This document shows, one piece after another, positions 24,442 through 32,031 of a stretch of DNA of 47,206 bases. Position 1 is the first letter of the stretch. Each line of letters starts with the position of its first letter. The notes under the pieces were generated by a model. The model searched no databases. It had not been told where the DNA came from and saw only the letters and a list, made by a program, of their open reading frames with translations. This stretch comes from CAZDUS01 sp964609375 (GTDB taxonomy: Bacteria > Verrucomicrobiota > Kiritimatiellia > CAIKKV01 > CAITUY01): assembly GCA_964609375.1 (NCBI GenBank), contig CAZSSA010000009.1:1-47206 (forward strand). Direction: 5' to 3'. Position numbers and translations under genes: made by a program.

Positions 24442-26414
24442 AACGCCCCGCCAAAGCTGTCGTCCTTGCCGCTGGTTACGGCGAGCGCCTTCTGCCCTTG
24501 ACCCTCCTCCGCCCCAAACCCCTCGTTCCCGCCTGGGGCAAACCCATCCTGCAGCACGTCATCGACATGCTTGCCCGCTGGGGCGTTCAGGATATTCTCG
24601 TCAATACTCACTATCACGCCGGACTCATCTTGGAACAGCTCCGCCTCCATCCCACATCCGGGGTCCGGGTCGAGGTTTCATTCGAACCCGAAGTCCTCGG
24701 TACCGGCGGCGTACTCCCTCATGCCCGCTGGTTTCTTGATGACCAACCCTTCTGGATGATGAACGCCGACGTCCTGGCCGATGTCTCCCCCGCCCCCTTC
24801 CTTCAGGCATTCCGGAAAGGGAACCCGCTGGCCGCCCTCTGGCTCCACCCCAATCGGGGCCCCCGCACCGTCGAACACCACAAAGGGCTCATCACTAACT
24901 TTCGCAGCGCCCATCGTGGAACCCCCGGAACCTGCACCTTCTGCGGACTCCAACTCCTCTCCCCCCGTATCCTCAACTACCTCCCTTCAACCGGCCCATC
25001 CAGCATCATCGAAGGCTACGAACACGCCATGCGTGACGGTGAACACATCGCCAGCATCGTCACCCCCACCGCCTACTGGGCGGATATCGGAACCCCAGCC
25101 TCCTACCTCGCCGCTCACAAGGAAATCCGCGACGCCGCCCATCACCGCAAACCAGGCGCCCGTCTCTATCCCTCCGCTGCTCTCCCTCTCCATTGGGGGA
25201 AAAGGGCTGGCATTAGGACATCTTCAACCGACTTACCCCGCCAGCAGGACACCAACGCCTTCTTCTCCGTGGAACGCTTTGCCACCATTTCCCCCCGCGC
25301 CAAACTCAATAACGTCGTCATCTGGAACGGGGCCCGTATCGGACCACACGCCGACATCCGAGACGCCATCATCACCGATAACGCCACCGTCAACCATCCC
25401 CTGACCTACATGGCGATTCCCGTCCAATCTTTACCGGACCCCGAACTTCACGATGTTGTCCTGCAACTCGGATGGCCCCTCGAAAAGACACTGCTCAACC
25501 CCTTCCCACCCCGTGGATCCGCCCGCACCTTCAGTCGCCTGACCTTCGGATGCAATCACGCCATCCTCGTCCGCTACAGCACCGAGCGCCCCGAGAACGC
25601 CCTCTACGCCACCCAGTCCCGTTTCCTCGCCCGTCACGGCATCAGGGTCCCCGGCGTCCTGCTGGATCGCGCGGAATCCAATCTCTGCGTCATGGAAGAT
25701 GCCGGCCACGAAAGCATCGAGTCACTCGCCCCGCACCTTTCCCCTGCCCGCCTGAAATCGATCTACCACCGCATTCTCGATCAAATCCTGCTCCTTCATG
25801 GACCCGCCGCCCGCGCCGCACGGCGTCAGAACATCGAACTTTCCCCCGCCTTCGACCGCGCACTCTTCCTCTGGGAACACGATCTGTTCTGCCGGGAATT
25901 CCTCCTCAAGCACTGTCAATTCCCGGACAGCGTCATCACCGCCGCCCGCACCGAACTCGAAACCCTCATCCCCGTGCTGCAAGCCGCCCCGCGCGTCCTC
26001 CTCCACCGCGACCTCCAATCCAGCAACATCCTGATCGTCCGCGGGGCCCCCGTGCTCATTGACTTCCAGGGAATGCGCTTTGGCCCCGCCGCCTATGACT
26101 TGGCATCGCTCCTCTGCGACCCCTACGTCAACCTGCCAGTTCCTCTTGTGGATGACCTTCTCGATTACTACGTACGCCGCATCCCCAGTGGCGAACAGCG
26201 CCGGGATGAATTCCCTGTCGCCGCCACTCAACGTCTGGCCCAGGCCCTGGGCGCCTACGGACGCCTCGGACACAATCCAAACACCTCTGGATTTCTGCGC
26301 CACATCCCCGCCGGAATCCGCCAGTTCCTGAATGCCTCGGAAAGAACCGGCATGTTGCCCACCCTGCACGCCACCCTGTCAAAATGGGCGCAATCCCACG
26401 GCCATCCAGTTTGA
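24438..26414 (+). CDS. Fused nucleotidyltransferase-sugar kinase, MurU-AmgK-like
   Basis: A 658-residue two-enzyme protein. Residues 1-about 240 are a sugar-phosphate nucleotidyltransferase (VVLAAGYGERLLPLT, RPKPLVP, metal-binding Asp111 in MNADVL), most like MurU, which makes UDP-MurNAc from MurNAc-1-phosphate. Residues about 350-650 are an aminoglycoside-phosphotransferase-fold kinase. It has HRDLQSSN (His523, Asp525, Asn530), DFQG (Asp542) and a following GPAAYDLASLLCDPYV, closely patterned on AmgK, the MurNAc/GlcNAc anomeric kinase. Between them, about 275-330, is a stretch like a short left-handed beta-helix (ISPRAKLNNVVIWNGARIG). The start overlaps the namZ stop (ATGA). Substrates are inferred, and another hexose would be compatible with the motifs. 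Confidence 0.82.
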   Translation: MKRPAKAVVLAAGYGERLLPLTLLRPKPLVPAWGKPILQHVIDMLARWGVQDILVNTHYHAGLILEQLRLHPTSGVRVEVSFEPEVLGTGGVLPHARWFLDDQPFWMMNADVLADVSPAPFLQAFRKGNPLAALWLHPNRGPRTVEHHKGLITNFRSAHRGTPGTCTFCGLQLLSPRILNYLPSTGPSSIIEGYEHAMRDGEHIASIVTPTAYWADIGTPASYLAAHKEIRDAAHHRKPGARLYPSAALPLHWGKRAGIRTSSTDLPRQQDTNAFFSVERFATISPRAKLNNVVIWNGARIGPHADIRDAIITDNATVNHPLTYMAIPVQSLPDPELHDVVLQLGWPLEKTLLNPFPPRGSARTFSRLTFGCNHAILVRYSTERPENALYATQSRFLARHGIRVPGVLLDRAESNLCVMEDAGHESIESLAPHLSPARLKSIYHRILDQILLLHGPAARAARRQNIELSPAFDRALFLWEHDLFCREFLLKHCQFPDSVITAARTELETLIPVLQAAPRVLLHRDLQSSNILIVRGAPVLIDFQGMRFGPAAYDLASLLCDPYVNLPVPLVDDLLDYYVRRIPSGEQRRDEFPVAATQRLAQALGAYGRLGHNPNTSGFLRHIPAGIRQFLNASERTGMLPTLHATLSKWAQSHGHPV

Positions 26415-26444
26415 TACTTCATAATGCCTTCCCTCCCCCTTTTT

Positions 26445-26458
26445 CCTGAACCCTGAAC
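26445..26458. repeat. Two tandem CCTGAAC heptamers
   Basis: Two exact copies of CCTGAAC in the pyrimidine-rich spacer between the fused kinase gene and the ABC transporter. The same unit recurs at 28941-28975 and in the end of scpA. Confidence 0.7.
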
Positions 26459-26485
26459 CCTCCCCCATCCCCCCCTCCTATCCAG

Positions 26486-26513
26486 TTGGCACTCATACCG
26501 TTTTTGATATGAT
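26486..26513 (+). promoter_or_regulatory. Promoter of the ABC transporter pair, apparently leaderless
   Basis: TTGGCA (26486-26491) and TATGAT (26508-26513) are 16 bases apart, with five matches each to the sigma70 consensus. The ATG at 26521 lies eight bases after the end of the -10 box, at or beside the expected transcription start, and no ribosome-binding site is present. This favours 26521 over the earlier in-frame ATG at 26509, which lies inside the -10 box. Confidence 0.5.
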
Positions 26514-26520
26514 CCCCGCC

Positions 26521-27387
26521 ATGAACGATGCGTCGTCCACCGTAATTGAAGCCCGCAGCCTAACCAAGGTATTCAAGGATTTCTGGGGCCGCCCCAAGGT
26601 TTATGCCGTCAACGGCATCGACCTCTCTGTCCCCAAGGGGGAAATATTCGGACTTCTGGGCCCCAACGGTTCCGGCAAAAGCACCACCATCAAGATGATC
26701 CTCGGTTTGCTCCACCCAACCGGCGGAACACTCACCGTCCTCGGCCAGCCCCCCTCCGATGTGGCCACCAAAAACAGAATGGGATTCATGCCGGAAGAGT
26801 CCTACCTCTATAAATACCTCACCGCCACGGAAATCCTCACGTTCTTCGCCAACCTCAGCGGACTCCCCTCCACCACCCGCAACGAAACCGTGCGCCAACT
26901 CATCGACCAAGTCGGCCTGTCCAAAGCCAGGAACCGCCGCATCGGTGAATTCTCCAAAGGAATGGCCCGCCGCGTCGGCCTCGCTCAGGCCCTGCTGAAC
27001 GATCCCGACCTGATCCTGCTCGATGAACCCACTTCAGGCCTTGATCCCGTCGCCTGCCGCGAAGTCAAAGACCTCCTCCTCTCCCTCTCCTCCCGCGGAA
27101 AAACCATTCTGATCTGCTCCCATCATCTGGCCGACATGGAAGATATCTGCGACCGTGTGGCCATTCTCCTCGATGGACACATCGTGACTCAAGGCACCGT
27201 CCCCGACATGCTGAACGATCCCGGTCGCCTTCAATTAACCGTGCAGGGCCTGTCCGCCGATAAACTCCCGGCCCTCCTGCAATATATCGAACAGGAAACC
27301 GGCCACACGCCCAGCGTGGATCATGCGGGACGAAGCTTGGAATCACTCTACGTTAACGTGGTCTCAAAGCAACGCGGCACTCCATGA
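26521..27387 (+). CDS. ABC transporter ATP-binding protein, ABC-2 type
   Basis: A 288-residue ATPase subunit of an exporter. It has Walker A GLLGPNGSGKST, the Q-loop region MGFMPEESYLY, the signature FSKGMARRVGLAQALL (in place of LSGGQ), Walker B LILLDEPTSGLD and the switch His in LICSHH. The FSKGM signature is typical of NatA- and Gld-like ABC-2 systems that move drugs, sodium, polysaccharides or lipoprotein-related cargo. The C-terminal 70 residues are an accessory domain. The ATG at 26521 is chosen because a probable promoter overlaps the earlier in-frame ATG at 26509. The gene overlaps the permease gene by four bases (ATGA). Confidence 0.92.
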   Translation: MNDASSTVIEARSLTKVFKDFWGRPKVYAVNGIDLSVPKGEIFGLLGPNGSGKSTTIKMILGLLHPTGGTLTVLGQPPSDVATKNRMGFMPEESYLYKYLTATEILTFFANLSGLPSTTRNETVRQLIDQVGLSKARNRRIGEFSKGMARRVGLAQALLNDPDLILLDEPTSGLDPVACREVKDLLLSLSSRGKTILICSHHLADMEDICDRVAILLDGHIVTQGTVPDMLNDPGRLQLTVQGLSADKLPALLQYIEQETGHTPSVDHAGRSLESLYVNVVSKQRGTP

Positions 27388-28757
27388 ACCTGCGTCGAAT
27401 CATTGCCATTGCCCAGTTGACCGTTCGCGACGCCATCCGCTCCCGGATCCTTCTCGCCCTGGCCACCCTCATCCTGATCATCCTGTTCGCCATCCCCTTG
27501 CTCATCACCGACGACACTTCCCCTGCGGATCGTCTATCCGTCATCCTCCGATACTCCCTCGGCTCCGTCGTGTTCATCCTCACCGTAGGCACGCTCTGGA
27601 CCTCCTGCGTGGCCATCTCCGGCGACATCGCGGAGCGCCGCCTGCATCTCGTTCTGGCGAAACCCGTTCACCGTTACGAACTCTGGCTTGGAAAATGGCT
27701 GGGCATCGTCGGCATCAACTTCGCCACACTGACGTTTACCGGAGCCCTGATCTCCATAATCCTTTACCGTGCATGGTCTGCCCTGCCCGCCGGCTCAATC
27801 CCGTTCACTCAAACGGAAGCTCGCCTGCTAACTGCCCGGATTACCATCCTCCCCGAACTTCCTCCAACCTTTGACCGGCAAATGGAGACACAAATCGCTA
27901 AACTCCAGAAAGACCAGCAGACACCCATTCCCCCGAATCTTCAGGAGCTTCGCAAGCAGGCGAAACGTCAGGTCATTCAATCCGGAATGATCGTTCAGCC
28001 AAACGGCTCGCTGACGCTTCATTACCTTATCCCCGCCCAACCGCAACAGCCGCTGCCTTATGAATTGAGCTTTACCATGGAGTCCTCGCAGCCCACCAAG
28101 GCGTTCGCCTCCGGAGTCTGGAAGGTTTCTGATTCAACGGGAGACGGTTGCTCAATCCCCTTCACCAATTCACCCGGTGTCCCGGCCCATATCCTGATCC
28201 CCGCTTTAACGAACAGGGAACCCGCCCGCATCACCATTACCTTGACCCGCGCCGATGCGGGAAGTTCCGCGCTCCTGCTCCTTGCCCCCCACGGCAAGAT
28301 GCCGGAACTACTGGTACCCGTCGGCGGTTTCGGACCCAACCTGTGCCGCACGCTCCTGATTTCATTGTTCCATCTGGCCTTCGTGGCAGCCTTGGGCGTC
28401 ACCATGGGCTGCCTGCTATCCTTACCCGTCTCCGTATTTACCGCTTTCGCCTTCCTGATCATGCTTAACATGAGCGGGTTTATTTCAACCATAGCGGCAC
28501 AAGGAACCTTCCTTGAGGATCATCATGGCAATGTCTTGTCCCCTGGCATCATCGATTACCTCATGTTAAAGATAATTACCGCCATGAACGTGGTCACCGG
28601 TCCCTTGGAATCCCTAAACGCCTTGCCCCTGCTGGCGGAAGCCCGCCTGGTTTCATGGTCAATGGCAGCCAAGGCGTTGGGAGTATTGGGAGCCCTCTAC
28701 ACCGCCGCCGTGGCCATCCCGGGAATCTTCCTCTTCAACCGCCGCGAACTTCAATAA
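27384..28757 (+). CDS. ABC-2 type transporter permease
   Basis: A 457-residue membrane partner of the preceding ATPase. It has one hydrophobic segment near residues 20-42 (ILLALATLILIILFAIPLL), further segments near 60-80 and 110-135, a large soluble stretch (about 150-310) predicted on the outer face, and three or four membrane segments in the C-terminal third. The motif ERRLHLVLAKPVHRYELWLGKW is the cytoplasmic coupling region common to ABC-2 permeases. The soluble insertion contains a helical, Gln/Lys-rich part and a beta-rich part and might contact cargo or an outer partner. The start overlaps the ATPase stop. Cargo is unknown. It ends at the repeat-rich gap. Confidence 0.9.
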   Translation: MNLRRIIAIAQLTVRDAIRSRILLALATLILIILFAIPLLITDDTSPADRLSVILRYSLGSVVFILTVGTLWTSCVAISGDIAERRLHLVLAKPVHRYELWLGKWLGIVGINFATLTFTGALISIILYRAWSALPAGSIPFTQTEARLLTARITILPELPPTFDRQMETQIAKLQKDQQTPIPPNLQELRKQAKRQVIQSGMIVQPNGSLTLHYLIPAQPQQPLPYELSFTMESSQPTKAFASGVWKVSDSTGDGCSIPFTNSPGVPAHILIPALTNREPARITITLTRADAGSSALLLLAPHGKMPELLVPVGGFGPNLCRTLLISLFHLAFVAALGVTMGCLLSLPVSVFTAFAFLIMLNMSGFISTIAAQGTFLEDHHGNVLSPGIIDYLMLKIITAMNVVTGPLESLNALPLLAEARLVSWSMAAKALGVLGALYTAAVAIPGIFLFNRRELQ

Positions 28758-28940
28758 CCCCCTATTCCCCGCCCCCCATCTTCATCTGCGCCCATCTGCG
28801 CCTGCCCTGCGCCTCGTAGCAGGGTCATCTGCGGATAAATCCCACCCGCTTTTCTGTCCCCTCCCCCTTCCGCGTCTTCGCGAGAAACCTGTACCCTCAA
28901 TCGAATGTAGCCGCCCCCTCTTATTCCACCCCCCGCATTT

Positions 28941-28975
28941 CCTGAACCCTGAACCCCGAACCCTGAACCCTGAAC
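28941..28975. repeat. Five tandem CCTGAAC-type heptamers
   Basis: Units read CCTGAAC, CCTGAAC, CCCGAAC, CCTGAAC, CCTGAAC without gaps. One unit differs by a single base. The same heptamer occurs twice at 26445-26458 and as a pair inside scpA at 4522-4535. Confidence 0.85.
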
Positions 28976-29002
28976 CCTCTCCCCACCCCCCAAAAAAGTG
29001 TC

Positions 29003-29045
29003 ACCCCTTAGCCAGAAAGGATCGAATCCTAACCAGCTAAGGGGT
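29003..29045. repeat. REP-like imperfect palindrome
   Basis: A perfect ten-base outer stem, ACCCCTTAGC with GCTAAGGGGT, encloses an inner five-base stem (AGGAT with ATCCT, loop CGA) separated by five unpaired bases on each side. On the minus strand the hairpin is followed by GACACTTTTTT, so it could also stop transcription from the right, although no minus-strand gene ends here. Confidence 0.6.
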
Positions 29046-29196
29046 CATGGCTGGTGAGTCTGCCGGACGCTTCTCGCGCCCACCCCCCCTCGCTCTGGTT
29101 ATATAATCGCATATTTTATCGAAAACGGATGTTAAGAGTCGGTTAAAAGAATTGGTCATATGCACGGTTGTGTTCTTGGAATCACAAGTCGAAGTC

Positions 29197-29224
29197 TTGA
29201 CTTACACTTAAATACTGCCACAAT
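29197..29224 (+). promoter_or_regulatory. Possible promoter of the DUF1015 gene
   Basis: TTGACT (29197-29202) and CACAAT (29219-29224) are 16 bases apart (five and four consensus matches). The DUF1015 ATG lies 36 bases after the -10 box and has a good AAGGAG site. Confidence 0.4.
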
Positions 29225-29259
29225 TCGAACCCATTTTACTGGATCAAGGAGAAATCCAT

Positions 29260-30480
29260 ATGAACATCAAACCGTTTAACGCCGTTCGCGTCCGTCCCGA
29301 CCTCGCCGCCAAGGTGGCCGCCGTCCCCTACGACGTCGTGGATACCAATGAAGCCAAAGTCCTCGCCGAGGGTAACCCCTTCAGTTTCCTCCATGTTTCC
29401 CGCGCCGAGATCGATATGTCCCCCGCCGTAGATCCCTATTCCGATCAGGTCTACCTCCAAGGGCGCGACACCCTGCAACGCTTCCTTAACGAAGGCACAC
29501 TGGTCCGCGAACCCACGGCACGCCTCTACCTCTACCGCCAGACCATGGGTGCGCACGTCCAGCGGGGCATCGTCACCTGTTGCGCCACCGCCGACTACGA
29601 GTCGCACGTCATCAAGACCCACGAGAAGACTCGGCAGGACAAGGAAGACGACCGTACCCGCCATATCAAAACCCACAACGCACAGAGCGGCCCCATCTTC
29701 CTTGTCTATCGCGACAACCCCGCCATCAACCGTCTCGTGGCCCAAACCGAACAAACCACACCCCTTTTCGATTTTGTCGCTCCCGATGGAATTCATCATG
29801 CCGGCTGGATATTCCCTGATGCCGCTGACTTAGTCCGCGCCTTTACGTCTATCCCTGCCGCCTATATCGCCGATGGCCATCACCGCGCCGCCGCTGCCAC
29901 CCGCGTGGCCAGGGAACGCCGCGCCGCCAACCTTAACCATACCGGCAATGAGGAATATAACTGGTTCCTGGGCGTCCTGTTCCCCGCCAGCCAGGTCCAA
30001 GTCCTCCCCTATAACCGCCTCGTCAAGGATCTGTTCGGTCTCTCCCCTTCATCCTTCATGAACGAAATTTCCAAGCGCTTCACGGTAACCCCGACAAACG
30101 CCTCACGCCCCCCCGCCCCCGGTTCCACCTGCATGTACCTCGCCGGTGCGTGGTATCTTCTGTCGTGGACCCTCCCTCCCGGGGCCTCCCCGGAAGAACG
30201 CCTCGATGTCACCGTTCTCCAGAGCCGTCTCCTCGCCCCCGTACTCGGCATCACCGATCCGCGCACCAGCAAGCGCATTGAATTTGTCGGTGGCATCCGC
30301 GGCACCGAGGAACTCGTGCGCCGCGTCGACAACAATAGCGCCGCTGTGGCCTTCTCCATGCATCCCACCACGGTGAACCAGATGCTCGATATTGCCGATG
30401 CCGGCGGCATCATGCCGCCCAAAAGCACCTGGTTTGAACCAAAACTGCGCGACGGACTCTTCATCCACACACTCGATTGA
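29260..30480 (+). CDS. DUF1015-family protein
   Basis: A 406-residue soluble protein. The start IKPFNAVRVRPDLAAKVAAV followed by PYDVVDTNEA is the DUF1015 hallmark, as is KTHEKTRQDKEDDRTRHIKT near residue 120-140 and PAAYIADGHHRAAAATRVAR near 200-220. Function of the family is not established. It is widespread in bacteria and some archaea, often near serine-synthesis genes, none of which are here. The DGHHR string resembles the ParB/SerK-type nucleotide-binding motif, so a kinase- or NTPase-like activity is possible, but this is inference. AAGGAG lies nine bases before the ATG. A short inverted repeat covers its stop codon. Confidence 0.88.
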   Translation: MNIKPFNAVRVRPDLAAKVAAVPYDVVDTNEAKVLAEGNPFSFLHVSRAEIDMSPAVDPYSDQVYLQGRDTLQRFLNEGTLVREPTARLYLYRQTMGAHVQRGIVTCCATADYESHVIKTHEKTRQDKEDDRTRHIKTHNAQSGPIFLVYRDNPAINRLVAQTEQTTPLFDFVAPDGIHHAGWIFPDAADLVRAFTSIPAAYIADGHHRAAAATRVARERRAANLNHTGNEEYNWFLGVLFPASQVQVLPYNRLVKDLFGLSPSSFMNEISKRFTVTPTNASRPPAPGSTCMYLAGAWYLLSWTLPPGASPEERLDVTVLQSRLLAPVLGITDPRTSKRIEFVGGIRGTEELVRRVDNNSAAVAFSMHPTTVNQMLDIADAGGIMPPKSTWFEPKLRDGLFIHTLD

Positions 30481-30496
30481 TCCATCGACGGATCAA
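30477..30496. repeat. Inverted repeat over the DUF1015 stop codon
   Basis: TTGATCC (30477-30483) pairs with GGATCAA (30490-30496) around the six-base loop ATCGAC. It is not followed by T residues, so it is not a standard terminator. It could be an operator for the regulator gene that starts 25 bases later or an mRNA end structure. Confidence 0.4.
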
Positions 30497-30520
30497 GCCC
30501 TATGTGCTACTGTGGTTTCA

Positions 30521-30910
30521 ATGAATCCCAGAATTCTCATTTTGGACGACGACGCATCGATCTGCAAAATCTACACCCTTATGCTCAACAAGATCGGTGT
30601 TGACGTTGATACAGTGACATCCGGCGAAGATGCCGTCGAACGTTATGTAGCCTCCCGGACTTCCGGAAGACACTACATCGGCGTCATTCTGGATCTCACC
30701 GTTCAACAAGGCATGGGGGGTCTCGCCACGTTGAAACGACTCAAGACCCTCAACCCCGCCGTGTACACCGTCGTGGCCAGTGGCGCTTCTCGCGAAACCA
30801 TTCAATCCCAATATCATGATCAGGGTTTCTCCGATTCGCTCCCCAAGCCATTTCGCTTCCAGGACGTGGCCAATTGCGTCACCCGGATGAAAGCCGCCGC
30901 TGCCTCCTGA
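30521..30910 (+). CDS. Single-domain response regulator
   Basis: A 129-residue receiver domain with no output domain. It shows the acidic pair in RILILDDDASICKIY, the acceptor Asp in GVILDLTVQQGMGG, a Thr/Ser-position segment TVVASGAS, and the conserved Lys in DSLPKPFRF. The usual MPxMxG after the Asp is replaced by VQQGMGG, which is common in receivers attached to hybrid kinases. It probably passes phosphoryl groups or acts through protein contact. A partner could be the hybrid kinase at 21302, but there is no direct evidence. The ATG at 30521 begins the fold. An upstream in-frame extension lies inside the DUF1015 gene. Confidence 0.9.
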   Translation: MNPRILILDDDASICKIYTLMLNKIGVDVDTVTSGEDAVERYVASRTSGRHYIGVILDLTVQQGMGGLATLKRLKTLNPAVYTVVASGASRETIQSQYHDQGFSDSLPKPFRFQDVANCVTRMKAAAAS

Positions 30911-30928
30911 TTTCCTCCCTGCATACCC

Positions 30929-31729
30929 ATGAATAAAACATCCGCCTTCCCCGTCATCCGCCTCAGCACAGAATGGCCATCCATCGAAATCCTCTATGAG
31001 GATGCCGACCTCATCGCCATCAACAAACCCGCCGGCTTACTGCTGGCTCAGGACCCATGGGACAAGGAACGGGAAAGCCTGATGTGGCTGCTTCATAACG
31101 CCGTTCGCGCACAACGCCCCTGGACAGTCGAACGCAAGCTCGCCTATCTGGCAAACGCACATCGCATGGATGCCGGCACCAGCGGAGTCGCCCTGCTGGC
31201 ACGTAACAAGTCAACACTCACCAACCTTACCACCCAGTTTAAGGAAAATCATCCACGGCTCCAATACACGGCCCTCGTTAATGGCTCCCCTCAGGAACAA
31301 ACAATGGAAATCAATCTTCCGTTGGCTCCCTGCCTGCTACACCCCGGTCTTTCCGAAGTCAGTCCGACAGGAGGAAAACCCGCCATCACCAGGATCAGTC
31401 TGGTGGAACGGTTCAATGGCTATTCCCTCATTCGCGCTGAACCCTCAACAGACCGTCCCCACCAGATCCGCGTCCACCTGCGCGAAATCGGCTGCCCCTT
31501 GGTCGCCGACCCGGATTACGGCAGCGGCGCCCCCCTCCTCCTTTCATCACTGAAGAAACACTACAAACTGAAAGCGGACGGCGAACGCCCCTTACTGGGT
31601 CAGTTTGCCCTTCACGCCGAACAGATGGAATTCACCCACCCGTCCACAGGCGATTCCGTTACAATCTCAGCCCCGTGGCCAAAAGATCTTACCGTCTCCA
31701 TCAAATACCTGCGCCGCTATGCCGGCTAA
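30929..31729 (+). CDS. RluA-family pseudouridine synthase
   Basis: A 266-residue enzyme that isomerises uridine to pseudouridine in rRNA or tRNA. The catalytic motif is AHRMDAGTSGVALLARN (family HRLDxxTSG, with the nucleophilic Asp). Other typical parts are LIAINKPAGLLLAQD near the N-terminus, RPHQIRVHLREIGCPLVADPDYG, and a final FALHAEQMEFTHPSTG. No N-terminal S4 domain is present, as in RluA/TruC-like members. The exact target base cannot be told. It follows the response regulator by 18 bases, with no clear ribosome site. The nusA promoter region comes next. Confidence 0.9.
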   Translation: MNKTSAFPVIRLSTEWPSIEILYEDADLIAINKPAGLLLAQDPWDKERESLMWLLHNAVRAQRPWTVERKLAYLANAHRMDAGTSGVALLARNKSTLTNLTTQFKENHPRLQYTALVNGSPQEQTMEINLPLAPCLLHPGLSEVSPTGGKPAITRISLVERFNGYSLIRAEPSTDRPHQIRVHLREIGCPLVADPDYGSGAPLLLSSLKKHYKLKADGERPLLGQFALHAEQMEFTHPSTGDSVTISAPWPKDLTVSIKYLRRYAG

Positions 31730-31810
31730 CATCAGGTTTAAGTCAATCTGTATCCCCGTTGTAATCCATATCCTCTTCTGGAGGGTTGTGCTCTGTCCCG
31801 ACCATCTTCC

Positions 31811-31856
31811 GATCATCGGATCTTGGTCGCACTTCTTGGCATCGGATCATCGGATC
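31811..31856. repeat. Direct repeat GATCATCGGATC upstream of the nusA promoter
   Basis: Two exact copies, 31811-31822 and 31845-31856, start 34 bases apart. The first is part of the palindrome CCGATCATCGG (31809-31819). A spacing close to three helical turns, about 50 bases upstream of the -35 box, would suit a regulator-binding site. No regulator is known. Confidence 0.45.
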
Positions 31857-31902
31857 AATAATCGGGCATCCACCCCTGCTATATTTGAAACGATCAAAAC
31901 GC

Positions 31903-31931
31903 TTGACCCCTCTCCGCATAGAAACTATAGT
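31903..31931 (+). promoter_or_regulatory. Sigma70-type promoter of the nusA operon
   Basis: TTGACC (31903-31908) and TATAGT (31926-31931) are 17 bases apart, each with five of six consensus bases. It is the best promoter visible in the window and would drive nusA-infB-rbfA-truB-ribF and perhaps rpsO-pnp. Confidence 0.7.
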
Positions 31932-32031
31932 TACAGTTCTGTTGAAAAGTGCGTTTCGTGACGAGTGGGTTGATCCCACTCGTTTATGTATGGAGAGAAC
32001 CCGTCGGAACGCCAACGCGGGAGGACGTAGT

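Larger units (their letters stand above)
28758..29259. other. 502-base gap with mixed short repeats and an upstream regulatory region
   Basis: No credible gene is seen. The first 230 bases are almost free of G on the plus strand and hold a tandem CATCTGCGCC pair (28783-28802), a further CATCTGCGG (28826-28834) and TCTTCGCG-type strings. Five CCTGAAC-like heptamers follow (28941-28975). Then comes a long imperfect hairpin (29003-29045), an AT-rich stretch from about 29095, and a possible promoter for the DUF1015 gene. The composition resembles formula-like intergenic repeats known from PVC genomes, which is inference from memory. Confidence 0.6.
31730..32031. other. 302-base region upstream of nusA
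   Basis: No gene is seen. It holds a repeated 12-mer, a strong sigma70-type promoter and an untranslated leader of about 95 bases before nusA. A rimP (ylxS) gene, which usually precedes nusA, is absent here. Confidence 0.65.

Noticed and set aside
25722..26369. Open frame (215 codons) on the minus strand opposite the AmgK-like domain
   Set aside because: It overlaps the kinase motifs on the plus strand and has no recognisable features.
28941..28975. Heptamer repeats as a CRISPR array
   Set aside because: Units are seven bases with no spacers, and no cas gene is present.
29003..29045. Reading the hairpin as a tRNA or an attC site
   Set aside because: The inner stem and loop sizes do not fit a tRNA cloverleaf, and no integron core sites or integrase are present.
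29210..29240. String AATTCGAACCC that recalls a tRNA T-arm
   Set aside because: No acceptor stem, anticodon arm or D-arm can be formed around it.
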